Positions 1 through 5,817 of a stretch of DNA of 10,035 bases are shown here, piece by piece. The DNA lies in assembly GCA_035452965.1 (NCBI GenBank), contig DAOTCE010000065.1:1-10035 (forward strand), read 5' to 3'. Source of the stretch: Candidatus Paceibacterota bacterium. GTDB lineage: Bacteria > Verrucomicrobiota > Verrucomicrobiia > Limisphaerales > UBA8199. The translations under genes and the position numbers were made by a program. Under the pieces are notes generated by a model, which had not been told where the DNA came from, did no database searches, and saw nothing but the letters and a program-made list of their open reading frames with translations. The number at the start of each line of letters is the position of its first letter. Position 1 is the stretch's first letter.

Positions 1-96
1 GGTGCAAGTCGGCCCGTGGAGGCCGCGACTCAGCGCACCAATGTTTTCCACAAGTTAAAACGCAGATTTTGTGCGGAACAATGCAGACGGATTTGA
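1..96 (+). CDS. Possible C-terminal end of an upstream phage gene (partial)
   Basis: The frame that starts at base 1 stays open for 31 codons to a TGA at 94-96, overlapping the proposed capsid-protease start (ATG at 81) by 16 bases. Such short overlaps are usual in phage head operons, where a portal gene commonly precedes the protease. The visible residues (ending in a basic stretch with KLKRRF) are too few to identify a family. A second frame ends at a TAA at 56-58 and could equally be the tail of the upstream gene. The protease frame itself is also open to the window edge. The call rests on position only. Confidence 0.2.
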   Translation, partial: GASRPVEAATQRTNVFHKLKRRFCAEQCRRI

Positions 97-1874
97 CGAC
101 TGAGTTTAGGCGCGAAGCGCAGCTAACCGTTCGCGGTGATAACAGCGACACGCTGGACCTGTGCTTTTCCTCTGAGACTCCGGTGGACCGGGGCCCTTAC
201 ATGGAAATCCTGGGGCATGGCCCCGGCGAATGCGACCTTACCCGGCTCCAGGGCGGCGACCATCCTCTTCTTCTGAATCACGATCCCGATCAGCAGATTG
301 GTGTTGTGACTAGGGCTTGGATTTCCGGCGACCGGAAGGGACGGGCGACCGTCAAATTCTCCAACTCGGCGCTGGCCAGAGAAATTCTGGACGACGTCAA
401 AAGAAAAATTAGGAAGTGCTGTTCTGTCGGATACCGAAGGACCAAGGAATTGGCCTGCGAAGTCCGCGACGGCATTACCTATGTCCGTTTTGCTTTTCAG
501 CCTTTTGAAGCATCGATAGTTGCGGTCCCAGCCGACACAAGTGTCGGCATCGGGCGCAGCGACTCAACAGAGTTACATTATCAAAATCATATGATTACAA
601 CGACAGAGAACAGCGAAGCGGCCCGACGGGCCGAGATCGAAGCCATCAGCAAAAACATGTCCGAACGCATCCCCGGCGCAGCCGCGGTGTGCGCGGAGGC
701 CATCGCAACGGGCGTTTCCGTTAGGGCCTTACAGGACAAACTCTTTACGATGCTGCCGAACGTCGTCCCGGTCTCTCGTGCGACGATCAACATTCCCGAA
801 AGCCTTAGCAAGCGCTACTCCATCTCGCGGGCGATTCTCGGAGCCTCCGAAAACCGTCTCGACGGTTTGGAGCGCGAACTCTCTCAGGAGTGCGCCCGCA
901 CGAGCCGGAAAGACCCTCAGGGCTTCTACATTCCGCACGCGATTTTGACCCGCGCTAACAACGCCGTCGGCACCGCAACACTTGGTGGCAACATCGTGGC
1001 TACCGAACTCGCAGCCGGCAATTTCATTGAGCTGCTCCGCAACAAAGCTTGGGTGGCCAAGTTGGGCGCTCGCATGCTGGACGGGCTTGTCGGCAATGTC
1101 GTCATTCCCCGTGGCCTGGCTTCTGCGGTGGGTTATTGGGTGGGCGAAGCGGTGTCCACGACTCAGAGCAATACCGGTTTCGATCAGTTGACCCTCACCC
1201 CACACGCCTGCACTGGCTATGAGATATATAGTAAGCAACTTTTGATACAGTCAACGCCCTCCGTTGATGCCCTGATCCGTGATGACATTTTGGCGGTTTT
1301 GGCGCTGGCGCTGGACTCCGCAGCCCTCAACGTGGCGACAACCGCCATCGGCGGCGCGAGTGCGCCAACGTCCATTCGCGGCACGACCAATGTTGCCACA
1401 GTGACCAACAGCGCAGCCGGCGCTTTGCCTACGTTTGAGAAAATTCTTGAACTCGAGGCGGCAGTTGCCGCGGGCAATGCCGACTCCGCGTCCTGCGCTT
1501 ACTTGACAAATCCGGAAGTGCGCCGAGTGCTGAAGTCGGCGGTCAAGACCACCTACGCCGGCGCTTACGGTTTCATTTGGGAGAACCAGGGAGCCGACGG
1601 GTCCGGCACGGTTAACGGATACAAAGCGGCTGTGACCAATCAGCTCGGAGATGCTGAGACGTTTGGCACCCTTACGACCGTCTGCTCCGCGATCTACTTC
1701 GGCAACTGGAACGATCTTATCATCGGCTCCTGGGGTTCTGGTTTGGACGTCGTAGTTGACCCATACTCGGCGGCAGCTACCCGCGAAATAAAGATTTATG
1801 CGTCTCAATGGGTTGATTTGGGGGTCCGGCACCCGGCGAGCTTTGCATTCATGCCCGACTGCTTGACAGCCTGA
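81..1874 (+). CDS. Fused HK97-type prohead protease and major capsid protein
   Basis: This head-morphogenesis protein (597 residues from the ATG) carries two functions usually encoded separately: a maturation protease and the shell subunit. Residues about 10-160 resemble prohead protease (peptidase S78-like): LLNHD with candidate catalytic His67, CSVGYR with candidate Ser115, and FEASIVAVPAD with candidate Glu143. Residues about 175-255 are charged and helical, like a scaffold or delta domain. From about 265 the sequence is a typical HK97-fold capsid protein: a GG-I-V-xx-E segment, a VVIPRG strand, a YWVGE strand, a QLTLTPHACTGY segment, SKQLLIQSTPSVDALI and an aliphatic spine helix. An in-frame TTG at 69 would add four residues, and the frame is open to the window start. 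I prefer ATG 81 because it sits next to the probable upstream gene end; no strong ribosome site is visible for either. Three hairpins follow the gene. Confidence 0.92.
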   Translation: MQTDLTTEFRREAQLTVRGDNSDTLDLCFSSETPVDRGPYMEILGHGPGECDLTRLQGGDHPLLLNHDPDQQIGVVTRAWISGDRKGRATVKFSNSALAREILDDVKRKIRKCCSVGYRRTKELACEVRDGITYVRFAFQPFEASIVAVPADTSVGIGRSDSTELHYQNHMITTTENSEAARRAEIEAISKNMSERIPGAAAVCAEAIATGVSVRALQDKLFTMLPNVVPVSRATINIPESLSKRYSISRAILGASENRLDGLERELSQECARTSRKDPQGFYIPHAILTRANNAVGTATLGGNIVATELAAGNFIELLRNKAWVAKLGARMLDGLVGNVVIPRGLASAVGYWVGEAVSTTQSNTGFDQLTLTPHACTGYEIYSKQLLIQSTPSVDALIRDDILAVLALALDSAALNVATTAIGGASAPTSIRGTTNVATVTNSAAGALPTFEKILELEAAVAAGNADSASCAYLTNPEVRRVLKSAVKTTYAGAYGFIWENQGADGSGTVNGYKAAVTNQLGDAETFGTLTTVCSAIYFGNWNDLIIGSWGSGLDVVVDPYSAAATREIKIYASQWVDLGVRHPASFAFMPDCLTA

Positions 1875-1883
1875 CATTAAGAT

Positions 1884-1911
1884 TTCCCGCGGTCCATTTC
1901 TCCCGCGGGAA
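1884..1911 (+). other. GC-rich hairpin just after the capsid gene
   Basis: A perfect 9-bp inverted repeat (ttcccgcgg / ccgcgggaa) with a 10-base loop starts 10 bases after the capsid stop codon. Only four T residues occur about 8 bases downstream (1919-1922), so it is a poor intrinsic terminator by itself. It may protect the 3' end of the capsid mRNA. Confidence 0.6.
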
Positions 1912-1942
1912 GGCAGGGTTTTACGACTTTCCCCTGCCACAT

Positions 1943-1979
1943 GCGGTCTGCCGGTCACGGGAGTGTCCCGGCAGGCCGC
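1943..1979 (+). other. Second hairpin after the capsid gene
   Basis: Bases 1943-1954 pair with 1968-1979 over 12 positions, with one G-U pair. Inside the loop a further 3-bp helix (cac/gtg) closes a GGGA tetraloop. No T-tract follows. It lies between the first hairpin and the terminator, forming a row of three structured elements. Confidence 0.55.
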
Positions 1980-1986
1980 GAACCAG

Positions 1987-2023
1987 GCGGCTCCGTGATT
2001 GGTTGCACGGAGCCGCTTTTATT
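1987..2023 (+). terminator. Intrinsic terminator of the capsid transcript
   Basis: A perfect 11-bp stem (gcggctccgtg / cacggagccgc) with an 8-base loop is followed at once by TTTTATT. This is a strong Rho-independent terminator on the + strand. Its T-tract overlaps the stop codon (2019-2021) of the convergent HTH gene on the other strand, so it separates the late capsid transcript from the leftward genes. Confidence 0.85.
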
Positions 2024-2546
2024 GCTTACGGCGCAGCCGATGCCCCGCGCGCCTGTGGTACTCGAGCGCTATTTTGCTTCTCTCTCTGCGCACCGCCTCG
2101 CCGCGCATCGCAGACGAGCGCATTCGGCCTTCAGTCAGCCGATAAAGTTCAGCCATGCGCCGTGAAATGGCCTGTTTGGTAATGCCCAGCTGGGGCGCGA
2201 GGCTGGTCGCTGTAGGCTCCGGGCAACACTGCGGTCTAAGCAGCAAAGCGAGTGCCCAGGCTTTGCAGCCGGCGGAGCTGACGCACTTGGATTCAGCGAA
2301 CCAGGCGGCAATCTCTCCCAAAAGTTCAGCCGCGAGATGGAAGCCACGCTCTCGGTCCGGCTCCGGTGAAGCCAGCCCGAGGTTGATGTCGTGTTCTTCG
2401 GCGGTGGGCGGGTCGCAGGTTAGGACTTTAATGTCGCGCTCGTAGGCGATACCGCCGCGGTCTCTGTGGTGGCCCTGGAGTTGCACGTTGGCCTGGAATA
2501 GGTCCGGTTTAGGCCAGTGTAAGCCGTCCGTTTTTGTGATGAGCAT
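2019..2546 (-). CDS. Small helix-turn-helix DNA-binding protein
   Basis: This 175-residue protein probably binds DNA as a phage regulator or accessory protein. Residues about 112-135 (ATSLAPQLGITKQAISRRM) fit a helix-turn-helix: an alanine/leucine-rich first helix, a GIT turn and a KQAISRRM recognition helix. The tail is strongly basic, with RMRSSAMRGEAVRRERSK and RRAGHRLRRKQ. The first 60 residues show no recognised domain. The ATG at 2546 directly abuts an in-frame TGA, and a GGGGTG just before it could act as a close ribosome site, so translation may be coupled to an upstream frame. The gene converges on the capsid gene and ends in its terminator. Exact family not recognised. The N-terminal part may be over-extended, because the preceding HTH frame stays open into it. 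Confidence 0.6.
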   Translation of the reverse strand: MLITKTDGLHWPKPDLFQANVQLQGHHRDRGGIAYERDIKVLTCDPPTAEEHDINLGLASPEPDRERGFHLAAELLGEIAAWFAESKCVSSAGCKAWALALLLRPQCCPEPTATSLAPQLGITKQAISRRMAELYRLTEGRMRSSAMRGEAVRRERSKIALEYHRRAGHRLRRKQ

Positions 2547-2775
2547 TCACCCCAAAGGGATTCTGGCAACGGCCTTTCCTCTCCATCCTCGATATGGTCG
2601 AAATCGGAGGGTTTTAGAAAAATTCCGAGATTTCGGATTTCTTCTAAAACATCCGAAATTGTTCGTCTTGGCACTCCGACCGCCTTGGCGATTTCTTCCT
2701 GAGTGACCGGACCAGATCGGCAAATTTGCCGCTCTGCTTATCTGGCTCGGCAAGACGCTTCTGGATTACCCCCAC
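2547..2775 (-). pseudogene. Frameshifted HTH gene remnant
   Basis: One frame beginning at a GTG (2773-2775), with an AGGGGG about 10 bases upstream, encodes an N-terminal piece with QKRLAEPDKQSGKFADLV. It then loses sense. At that point a second frame takes over with VTQEEIAKAVGVPRRTISD, a convincing helix-turn-helix of the ParB/KorB-like or Xre-like type, then a charged stretch ending PLPESLW. The HTH frame has no upstream ATG and is bounded by a TAA at 2738-2740. Together this looks like one gene with a single-base frameshift near 2700-2710. The HTH frame stays open to 2420, overlapping the next gene. No A- or T-rich slippery heptamer is visible, so decay is more likely than programmed shifting. 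A sequencing error is also possible. Confidence 0.45.
2604..2656. repeat. Nested imperfect palindrome with TCGGA/TCCGA arms
   Basis: Three nested inverted pairs share one centre near 2630: tcgga (2604-2608) with tccga (2652-2656), gttttagaa (2611-2619) with ttctaaaac (2642-2650), and tccga (2624-2628) with tcgga (2633-2637). The ATTTCGGA-type word recurs within and beside it. It is AT-rich compared with its surroundings. It may be an operator for one of the HTH proteins or an mRNA hairpin; it also lies within the HTH remnant. Confidence 0.5.
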
Positions 2776-2790
2776 TATCTGACTACCCCC
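2767..2790. repeat. Two direct copies of TACCCCC
   Basis: TACCCCC occurs at 2767-2773 and 2784-2790, one and a half helical turns apart, in the short gap between the ligase-like gene and the HTH remnant. On the - strand the copies read GGGGGTA, and the one nearer the ligase end overlaps the possible ribosome site of the HTH remnant. A regulatory role is possible but unsupported. Confidence 0.3.
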
Positions 2791-2841
2791 TGCCAATCAA
2801 AACGCGCTGTAGGGCCAACGCGTAGCGAAAATCGAGGGGTT

Positions 2842-3381
2842 CTAAGGCTTTATTTTCAGCAGGTCATCGCAACGGGTGTTGCGGTAGAGACTCCCAGGCC
2901 GGCGCAGCATAACACCCTCGCCGCCCTTGTGAACGATATCCTGCATGTAGGACTTGGCATCATCGGCCGACTCCACGCGCCAGAAGGATGCAACGATCAG
3001 CCTGCCGGCTGGTAACGTTGCCAAGTTGTCACCGTTACTTACTGGAGTCAGGCTGCGGAGAATCTCAATGCCGGTCTCGGCCATGGTTCCCGGCACATCA
3101 AAGGCTACAATCCACAATTCGCCCCACTGGCCCCTGGCAACCGCCTTATGAACATCGGCGTCTGTCTTGCCAACACCTAGCCATAGTTCACAGTCCAACG
3201 GGAACCGGGGCAATGACTCGGTGAACCAGGCTGGGGCGTGGTAGTCGTTGCCCTGCCGTGATAGCAGCCGGTGCCCGTCCCAGTAGGCACGCCAGCCGTC
3301 AAACTTCTCACTGCACCACCAGCCGCAGACATTCTGGCCCGTCCAGTGGTTGCCGTGCAGCAATGGAGGTGGAACGGTCAT
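2842..3381 (-). CDS. Minimal ATP-dependent DNA ligase-like nucleotidyltransferase
   Basis: At 179 residues this is an adenylation domain of the ATP-dependent DNA ligase family, which seals nicks through a lysyl-AMP intermediate. Motif I is SEKFDGWRA with candidate nucleophile Lys26; motif III is LDCELW at about 62-67; motif IV is AFDVP at about 93-97; motif IVa is EGVMLR at 155-160; motif V is LLKIKP at 174-179. The N-terminus, including HAPAWFTESLP, resembles small bacterial/phage ligases. The protein stops right at motif V, so the C-terminal OB-fold domain normally present is absent. Motif III has Cys where Gly is usual (DGEL). The start is well placed: GAGG lies 6 bases before the ATG and overlaps the recombinase stop region. 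Only 3 bases separate the two genes, implying co-transcription and translational coupling. It could be a functional one-domain enzyme or a truncated one. Confidence 0.82.
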   Translation of the reverse strand: MTVPPPLLHGNHWTGQNVCGWWCSEKFDGWRAYWDGHRLLSRQGNDYHAPAWFTESLPRFPLDCELWLGVGKTDADVHKAVARGQWGELWIVAFDVPGTMAETGIEILRSLTPVSNGDNLATLPAGRLIVASFWRVESADDAKSYMQDIVHKGGEGVMLRRPGSLYRNTRCDDLLKIKP

Positions 3382-3384
3382 AAC

Positions 3385-4965
3385 CTACCTCGCCAACTGC
3401 CGCCAACCCGACACCTCGCCAACATGATTGACGATGCGGTAGCGCTTGTTTTCTACATCAATGACGAGGTGAGACACCAATGTTGGCAGCAGGTTAAGCA
3501 GCTTCTTACGGGTCTCGTTATCGTCCAGTTGCTTGTGGAGCTGTTCAATGGCCTTGACCATAGCAGCCTCTTGTTTGCTGCCGGCATAACCAGCCCCGAG
3601 CTTGACGAAGCCAGCCAACGCCGCCTTAATGCTTTCCAGAGCCATGGGAGCCGCCGCGCTCGTCATCATCTTCAGGTTAGAGGCTTCCAACTCCCGGCCC
3701 GCCGCCTCACGTTCCTTCACCAATGCCGTCAGCTTCGCTTCCACAGCCTTCACAGGCAACTTTCCAATCAAAGAGGCTGCATCCTCCAGTGCCTTGTCCA
3801 AGTCTCTTATACGGGCTTTGAGAGCCGCTACGGTGCCATTGGATTTCACCGTCTGCTTACCGAGCAACACTGCCGGGTGCTCTTGCAGGAATAGTCCAAA
3901 GAAGTCTAGCTCCAGTAACCGGATTCTAACAACGCCATGAACATCGCATTCACCCGTGCGCTTGCCCTTGCAAGAATAGAACGCGTGGTTCGTAGTTATC
4001 GTCCCGCCGCACTTCGCACACTTGCAGCGATTGCGGAATAGATTGGCAACGTAATCGCTATTAGGATTACCGCCCCGGCGGTTGCTGTTATCGGCCAGCT
4101 TGGCCCGTAGCTTCTGGTATTCGGCATCCGATATGACGGCAGGGTAATACCGTTCCAGCCTCACGCCCTTTATGGTCTTGTGGCCAGTCAGACTCTCGTG
4201 CTTGAGCAAGTGGCTGATTGTTCCCTGGCTCCATCGGCCACCCATGAGCGAAGGCACTTGGTCACGAATCAGACCCTTGGCGATTGTCGCCATGCTGGCC
4301 CCTCCAATGTATTCGGCGGCAATGCGCCGGATGGTGTTGGCGTGGGCATTGAGGCTGAACTCCCCGGCATGGCCCTTTGCGCCGTGGAAATCCACCCATT
4401 TGGGTTGCCATCCCCCCAGGTTCATCGGCCTACCCTTTGCGCACTCCGCGAGACGCAGAGAGAATGCCTTGCCGATACGGCTGCTCATGCCCGAACTGTA
4501 TTCATTGGCAGCAGCCATTTCAATCAGGGCCATCATGGCCAGCGCTTGGTTCCTGCGGATAGCGTCCAGAGTGTAGTGCTGATGGGCAACGCACGAATAA
4601 ATCTCAATGCCGCTCTGGAGCAGGTTGAGCCACACTGGAAAAACAACGTCATAGTAGTTCCTGCTGAACCGGTCGAGCTTCTCAATGATGAGCACGGAGC
4701 CGCGCTTTATGTCCCCGCTCTGGACCCGCTTTAGAAATGCGCCCAGGTTGCCAACGTGCATGTTGGCCGCCAGCCGTTCATCGCCAGCGACCTTGAACGC
4801 GCTCACGCCGGCATCGGGAGGCAGGTCCACCAGTTGCCAGCCATTGGCCGCGCAGACCTCCTGAGCCATTTCTCGTTGCCGCGCGAGGCTGGAGCCGTCA
4901 CTCTGCTGGCGCGATGAGAACCGCCTGTACGAATACGCTACTTTCATTGCTGTTCTATTTGTCAT
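3385..4965 (-). CDS. Large serine recombinase (integrase)
   Basis: This 526-residue enzyme should integrate and excise the element by serine-mediated site-specific recombination. The N-terminal resolvase domain shows YRRFSSRQ with candidate catalytic Ser17 and nearby arginines, then GSSLARQ, and LDRFSRN at 97-103. Residues about 165-290 match the Recombinase domain (IRRIAAEYIGGASMATIAKG, then WSQGTISHLLKH and TGHKTIKG). A zinc ribbon follows (Cys315, Cys318, Cys331, Cys339), then a coiled coil at about 376-432 with ALKARIRDLDKALEDA. Length and domain order fit the phage-type large serine integrases. An alternative start is the ATG at 4947, giving MKVAYSYRR. Neither has a clear Shine-Dalgarno, and the predicted promoter puts the transcript start almost on the first ATG. 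The gene begins at the element edge, as expected for an integrase next to its attachment site. Confidence 0.93.
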   Translation of the reverse strand: MTNRTAMKVAYSYRRFSSRQQSDGSSLARQREMAQEVCAANGWQLVDLPPDAGVSAFKVAGDERLAANMHVGNLGAFLKRVQSGDIKRGSVLIIEKLDRFSRNYYDVVFPVWLNLLQSGIEIYSCVAHQHYTLDAIRRNQALAMMALIEMAAANEYSSGMSSRIGKAFSLRLAECAKGRPMNLGGWQPKWVDFHGAKGHAGEFSLNAHANTIRRIAAEYIGGASMATIAKGLIRDQVPSLMGGRWSQGTISHLLKHESLTGHKTIKGVRLERYYPAVISDAEYQKLRAKLADNSNRRGGNPNSDYVANLFRNRCKCAKCGGTITTNHAFYSCKGKRTGECDVHGVVRIRLLELDFFGLFLQEHPAVLLGKQTVKSNGTVAALKARIRDLDKALEDAASLIGKLPVKAVEAKLTALVKEREAAGRELEASNLKMMTSAAAPMALESIKAALAGFVKLGAGYAGSKQEAAMVKAIEQLHKQLDDNETRKKLLNLLPTLVSHLVIDVENKRYRIVNHVGEVSGWRQLAR

Positions 4966-4972
4966 GGCGCAA

Positions 4973-5000
4973 AGATTACACCGATATACTCATTTGTCAA
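4973..5000 (-). promoter_or_regulatory. Sigma70-type promoter for the recombinase operon
   Basis: On the - strand a perfect TTGACA (-35, bases 5000-4995) is separated by 16 bases from TAATCT (-10, bases 4978-4973). The expected start of transcription is about 4965-4968, at the ATG at 4965. The mRNA would then be leaderless, or would use the internal ATG at 4947. The -35 box lies at or across the presumed element/chromosome junction. Confidence 0.65.
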
Positions 5001-5010
5001 TACCGCTTCA
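4985..5010. other. Presumed attachment-site half (element/chromosome junction)
   Basis: Recognisable URO-D-like protein sequence begins at about 5001 (YRFSTTDP) without its N-terminal quarter. To the left lies only the recombinase gene on the opposite strand. Large serine integrases recombine at short sites with a 2-base core, so the crossover should be in this stretch. No inverted repeat clear enough to fix the core is visible, and the partner site is outside the window. Confidence 0.55.
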
Positions 5011-5810
5011 GCACCACCGATCCGACCATCGAGGCAACGCAACATCATGTCGAAGGGATCGTTGCCAACATGGATGACTATCGGCGCATTCGGCCGCAGT
5101 TGTTTCCTTCTCACGACGCGGCCATTGCCGGCATGAGCGCCTGGGCGGAGCGCCAACGGCTGGGCCGGGCCGTGGTGTGGTGCACCCTCGAAGGCTTCTT
5201 CTGGTTCCCACGCACACTGATGGGATTCGAGAAGCTCATGTATGCCTTCGCCGACCAACCAGAGCTGCTGCATGAGATTAACCGCGACCTTCTCGCTTTT
5301 AACTTCAGCCTGCTGGACAAGATCCTCAAGGTATGTGTCCCAACGTTCATCACCATAGCCGAGGACATGTCCTACAACCACGGTCCGATGGTTTCGAAGC
5401 AGACATTCGAGGAAGCGGTGGCCCCGTATTATCGCCAGCTTGTGCCTCGGCTGCTGGAACGCAACATCATGCCGTTCATTGATACCGACGGGGATATCAC
5501 ACTCCTGGTCCCCTGGTTCGCAGAGCTGGGCGTGGACGGGTTCCTCCCCCTGGAACGACAAGCCGGCGTGGATGGCATGCGCCTGCGCCAGCGTTACCCG
5601 CGCCTGCGGATGATCGGCCATTTCGACAAGATGACCATGAACCGCGGCGAGGCCGCCATGCGCGGCGAGTTCGAGCGGTTGGTGCCGCTGATGAAGACCG
5701 GCGGTTTCATTCCGAGCGTGGACCATCAAACGCCGCCTGGCGTTTCGCTGAATGAATACCGCGTCTATCTGCGGCTGCTGAAAGAGTATATGGCCACAGG
5801 AAAACCATGA
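5001..5810 (+). pseudogene. 5'-truncated URO-D-like (HemE-superfamily) protein gene
   Basis: About 270 C-terminal residues of a uroporphyrinogen-decarboxylase-superfamily protein are present. Diagnostic stretches are EDMSYNHGPMVSKQTFEE, APYYRQLVPRLLERN, the DTDGDITLLVPWFAELGVDG strand region, PLERQAGVDG, LRMIGHFDK and GGFIPSVDHQTPPGVS. Relatives are usually about 340-380 residues, so roughly the first 70-110 are missing. This superfamily includes true heme-pathway decarboxylases and corrinoid methyltransferases (MtaA/CmuA type). The divergent clade found beside sugar-degradation genes has no role I can name with certainty. The frame remains open leftwards into the element as far as an ATG at 4914, which could give a 298-residue hybrid, and an internal ATG exists at 5070. 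Loss of the N-terminal strand and helices of the TIM barrel probably inactivates it. It ends 7 bases before the rhamnosidase gene, so the two were likely one operon. Confidence 0.8.
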
Positions 5811-5817
5811 ACCGGCC

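Larger units (their letters stand above)
1..5000. mobile_element. Right-hand part of an integrated prophage or phage satellite
   Basis: A protease-capsid gene, small HTH genes, a ligase-like gene and a large serine recombinase lie together, and the block ends where a chromosomal URO-D-like reading frame resumes in mid-protein. Capsid plus terminal integrase identifies a virus-derived integrated element. The left end lies outside the window, so portal, terminase and the other attachment site cannot be seen. The right boundary is only known to about 4985-5010 because no second att copy is available for comparison. No tail gene is seen between the capsid gene and the integrase, where a conventional head-then-tail late operon would have continued. 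Confidence 0.78.

Noticed and set aside
69..80. TTG at 69 as the start of the protease-capsid gene
   Set aside because: Possible, but an ATG follows four codons later and neither has a better ribosome site, so the common start codon was preferred.
729..1238. 169-residue open frame on the - strand inside the capsid gene
   Set aside because: It lies fully opposite the well-supported capsid frame and shows no domain or plausible start context; a GC-rich antisense shadow.
1251..1958. 235-residue open frame on the - strand opposite the capsid C-terminus
   Set aside because: It is antisense to conserved capsid codons and crosses the hairpin region; no recognisable protein sequence.
3271..3894. 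207-residue open frame on the + strand across the ligase and recombinase genes
   Set aside because: It spans two genes with clear catalytic motifs on the other strand and has low-complexity, arginine- and histidine-rich sequence.
4180..4734. 184-residue open frame on the + strand inside the recombinase gene
   Set aside because: Antisense to the Recombinase and resolvase domains; no domain features.
4880..5060. tRNA gene at the integration site
   Set aside because: No cloverleaf-forming sequence or CCA-type 3' end was seen; the flank reads as URO-D-like coding sequence.
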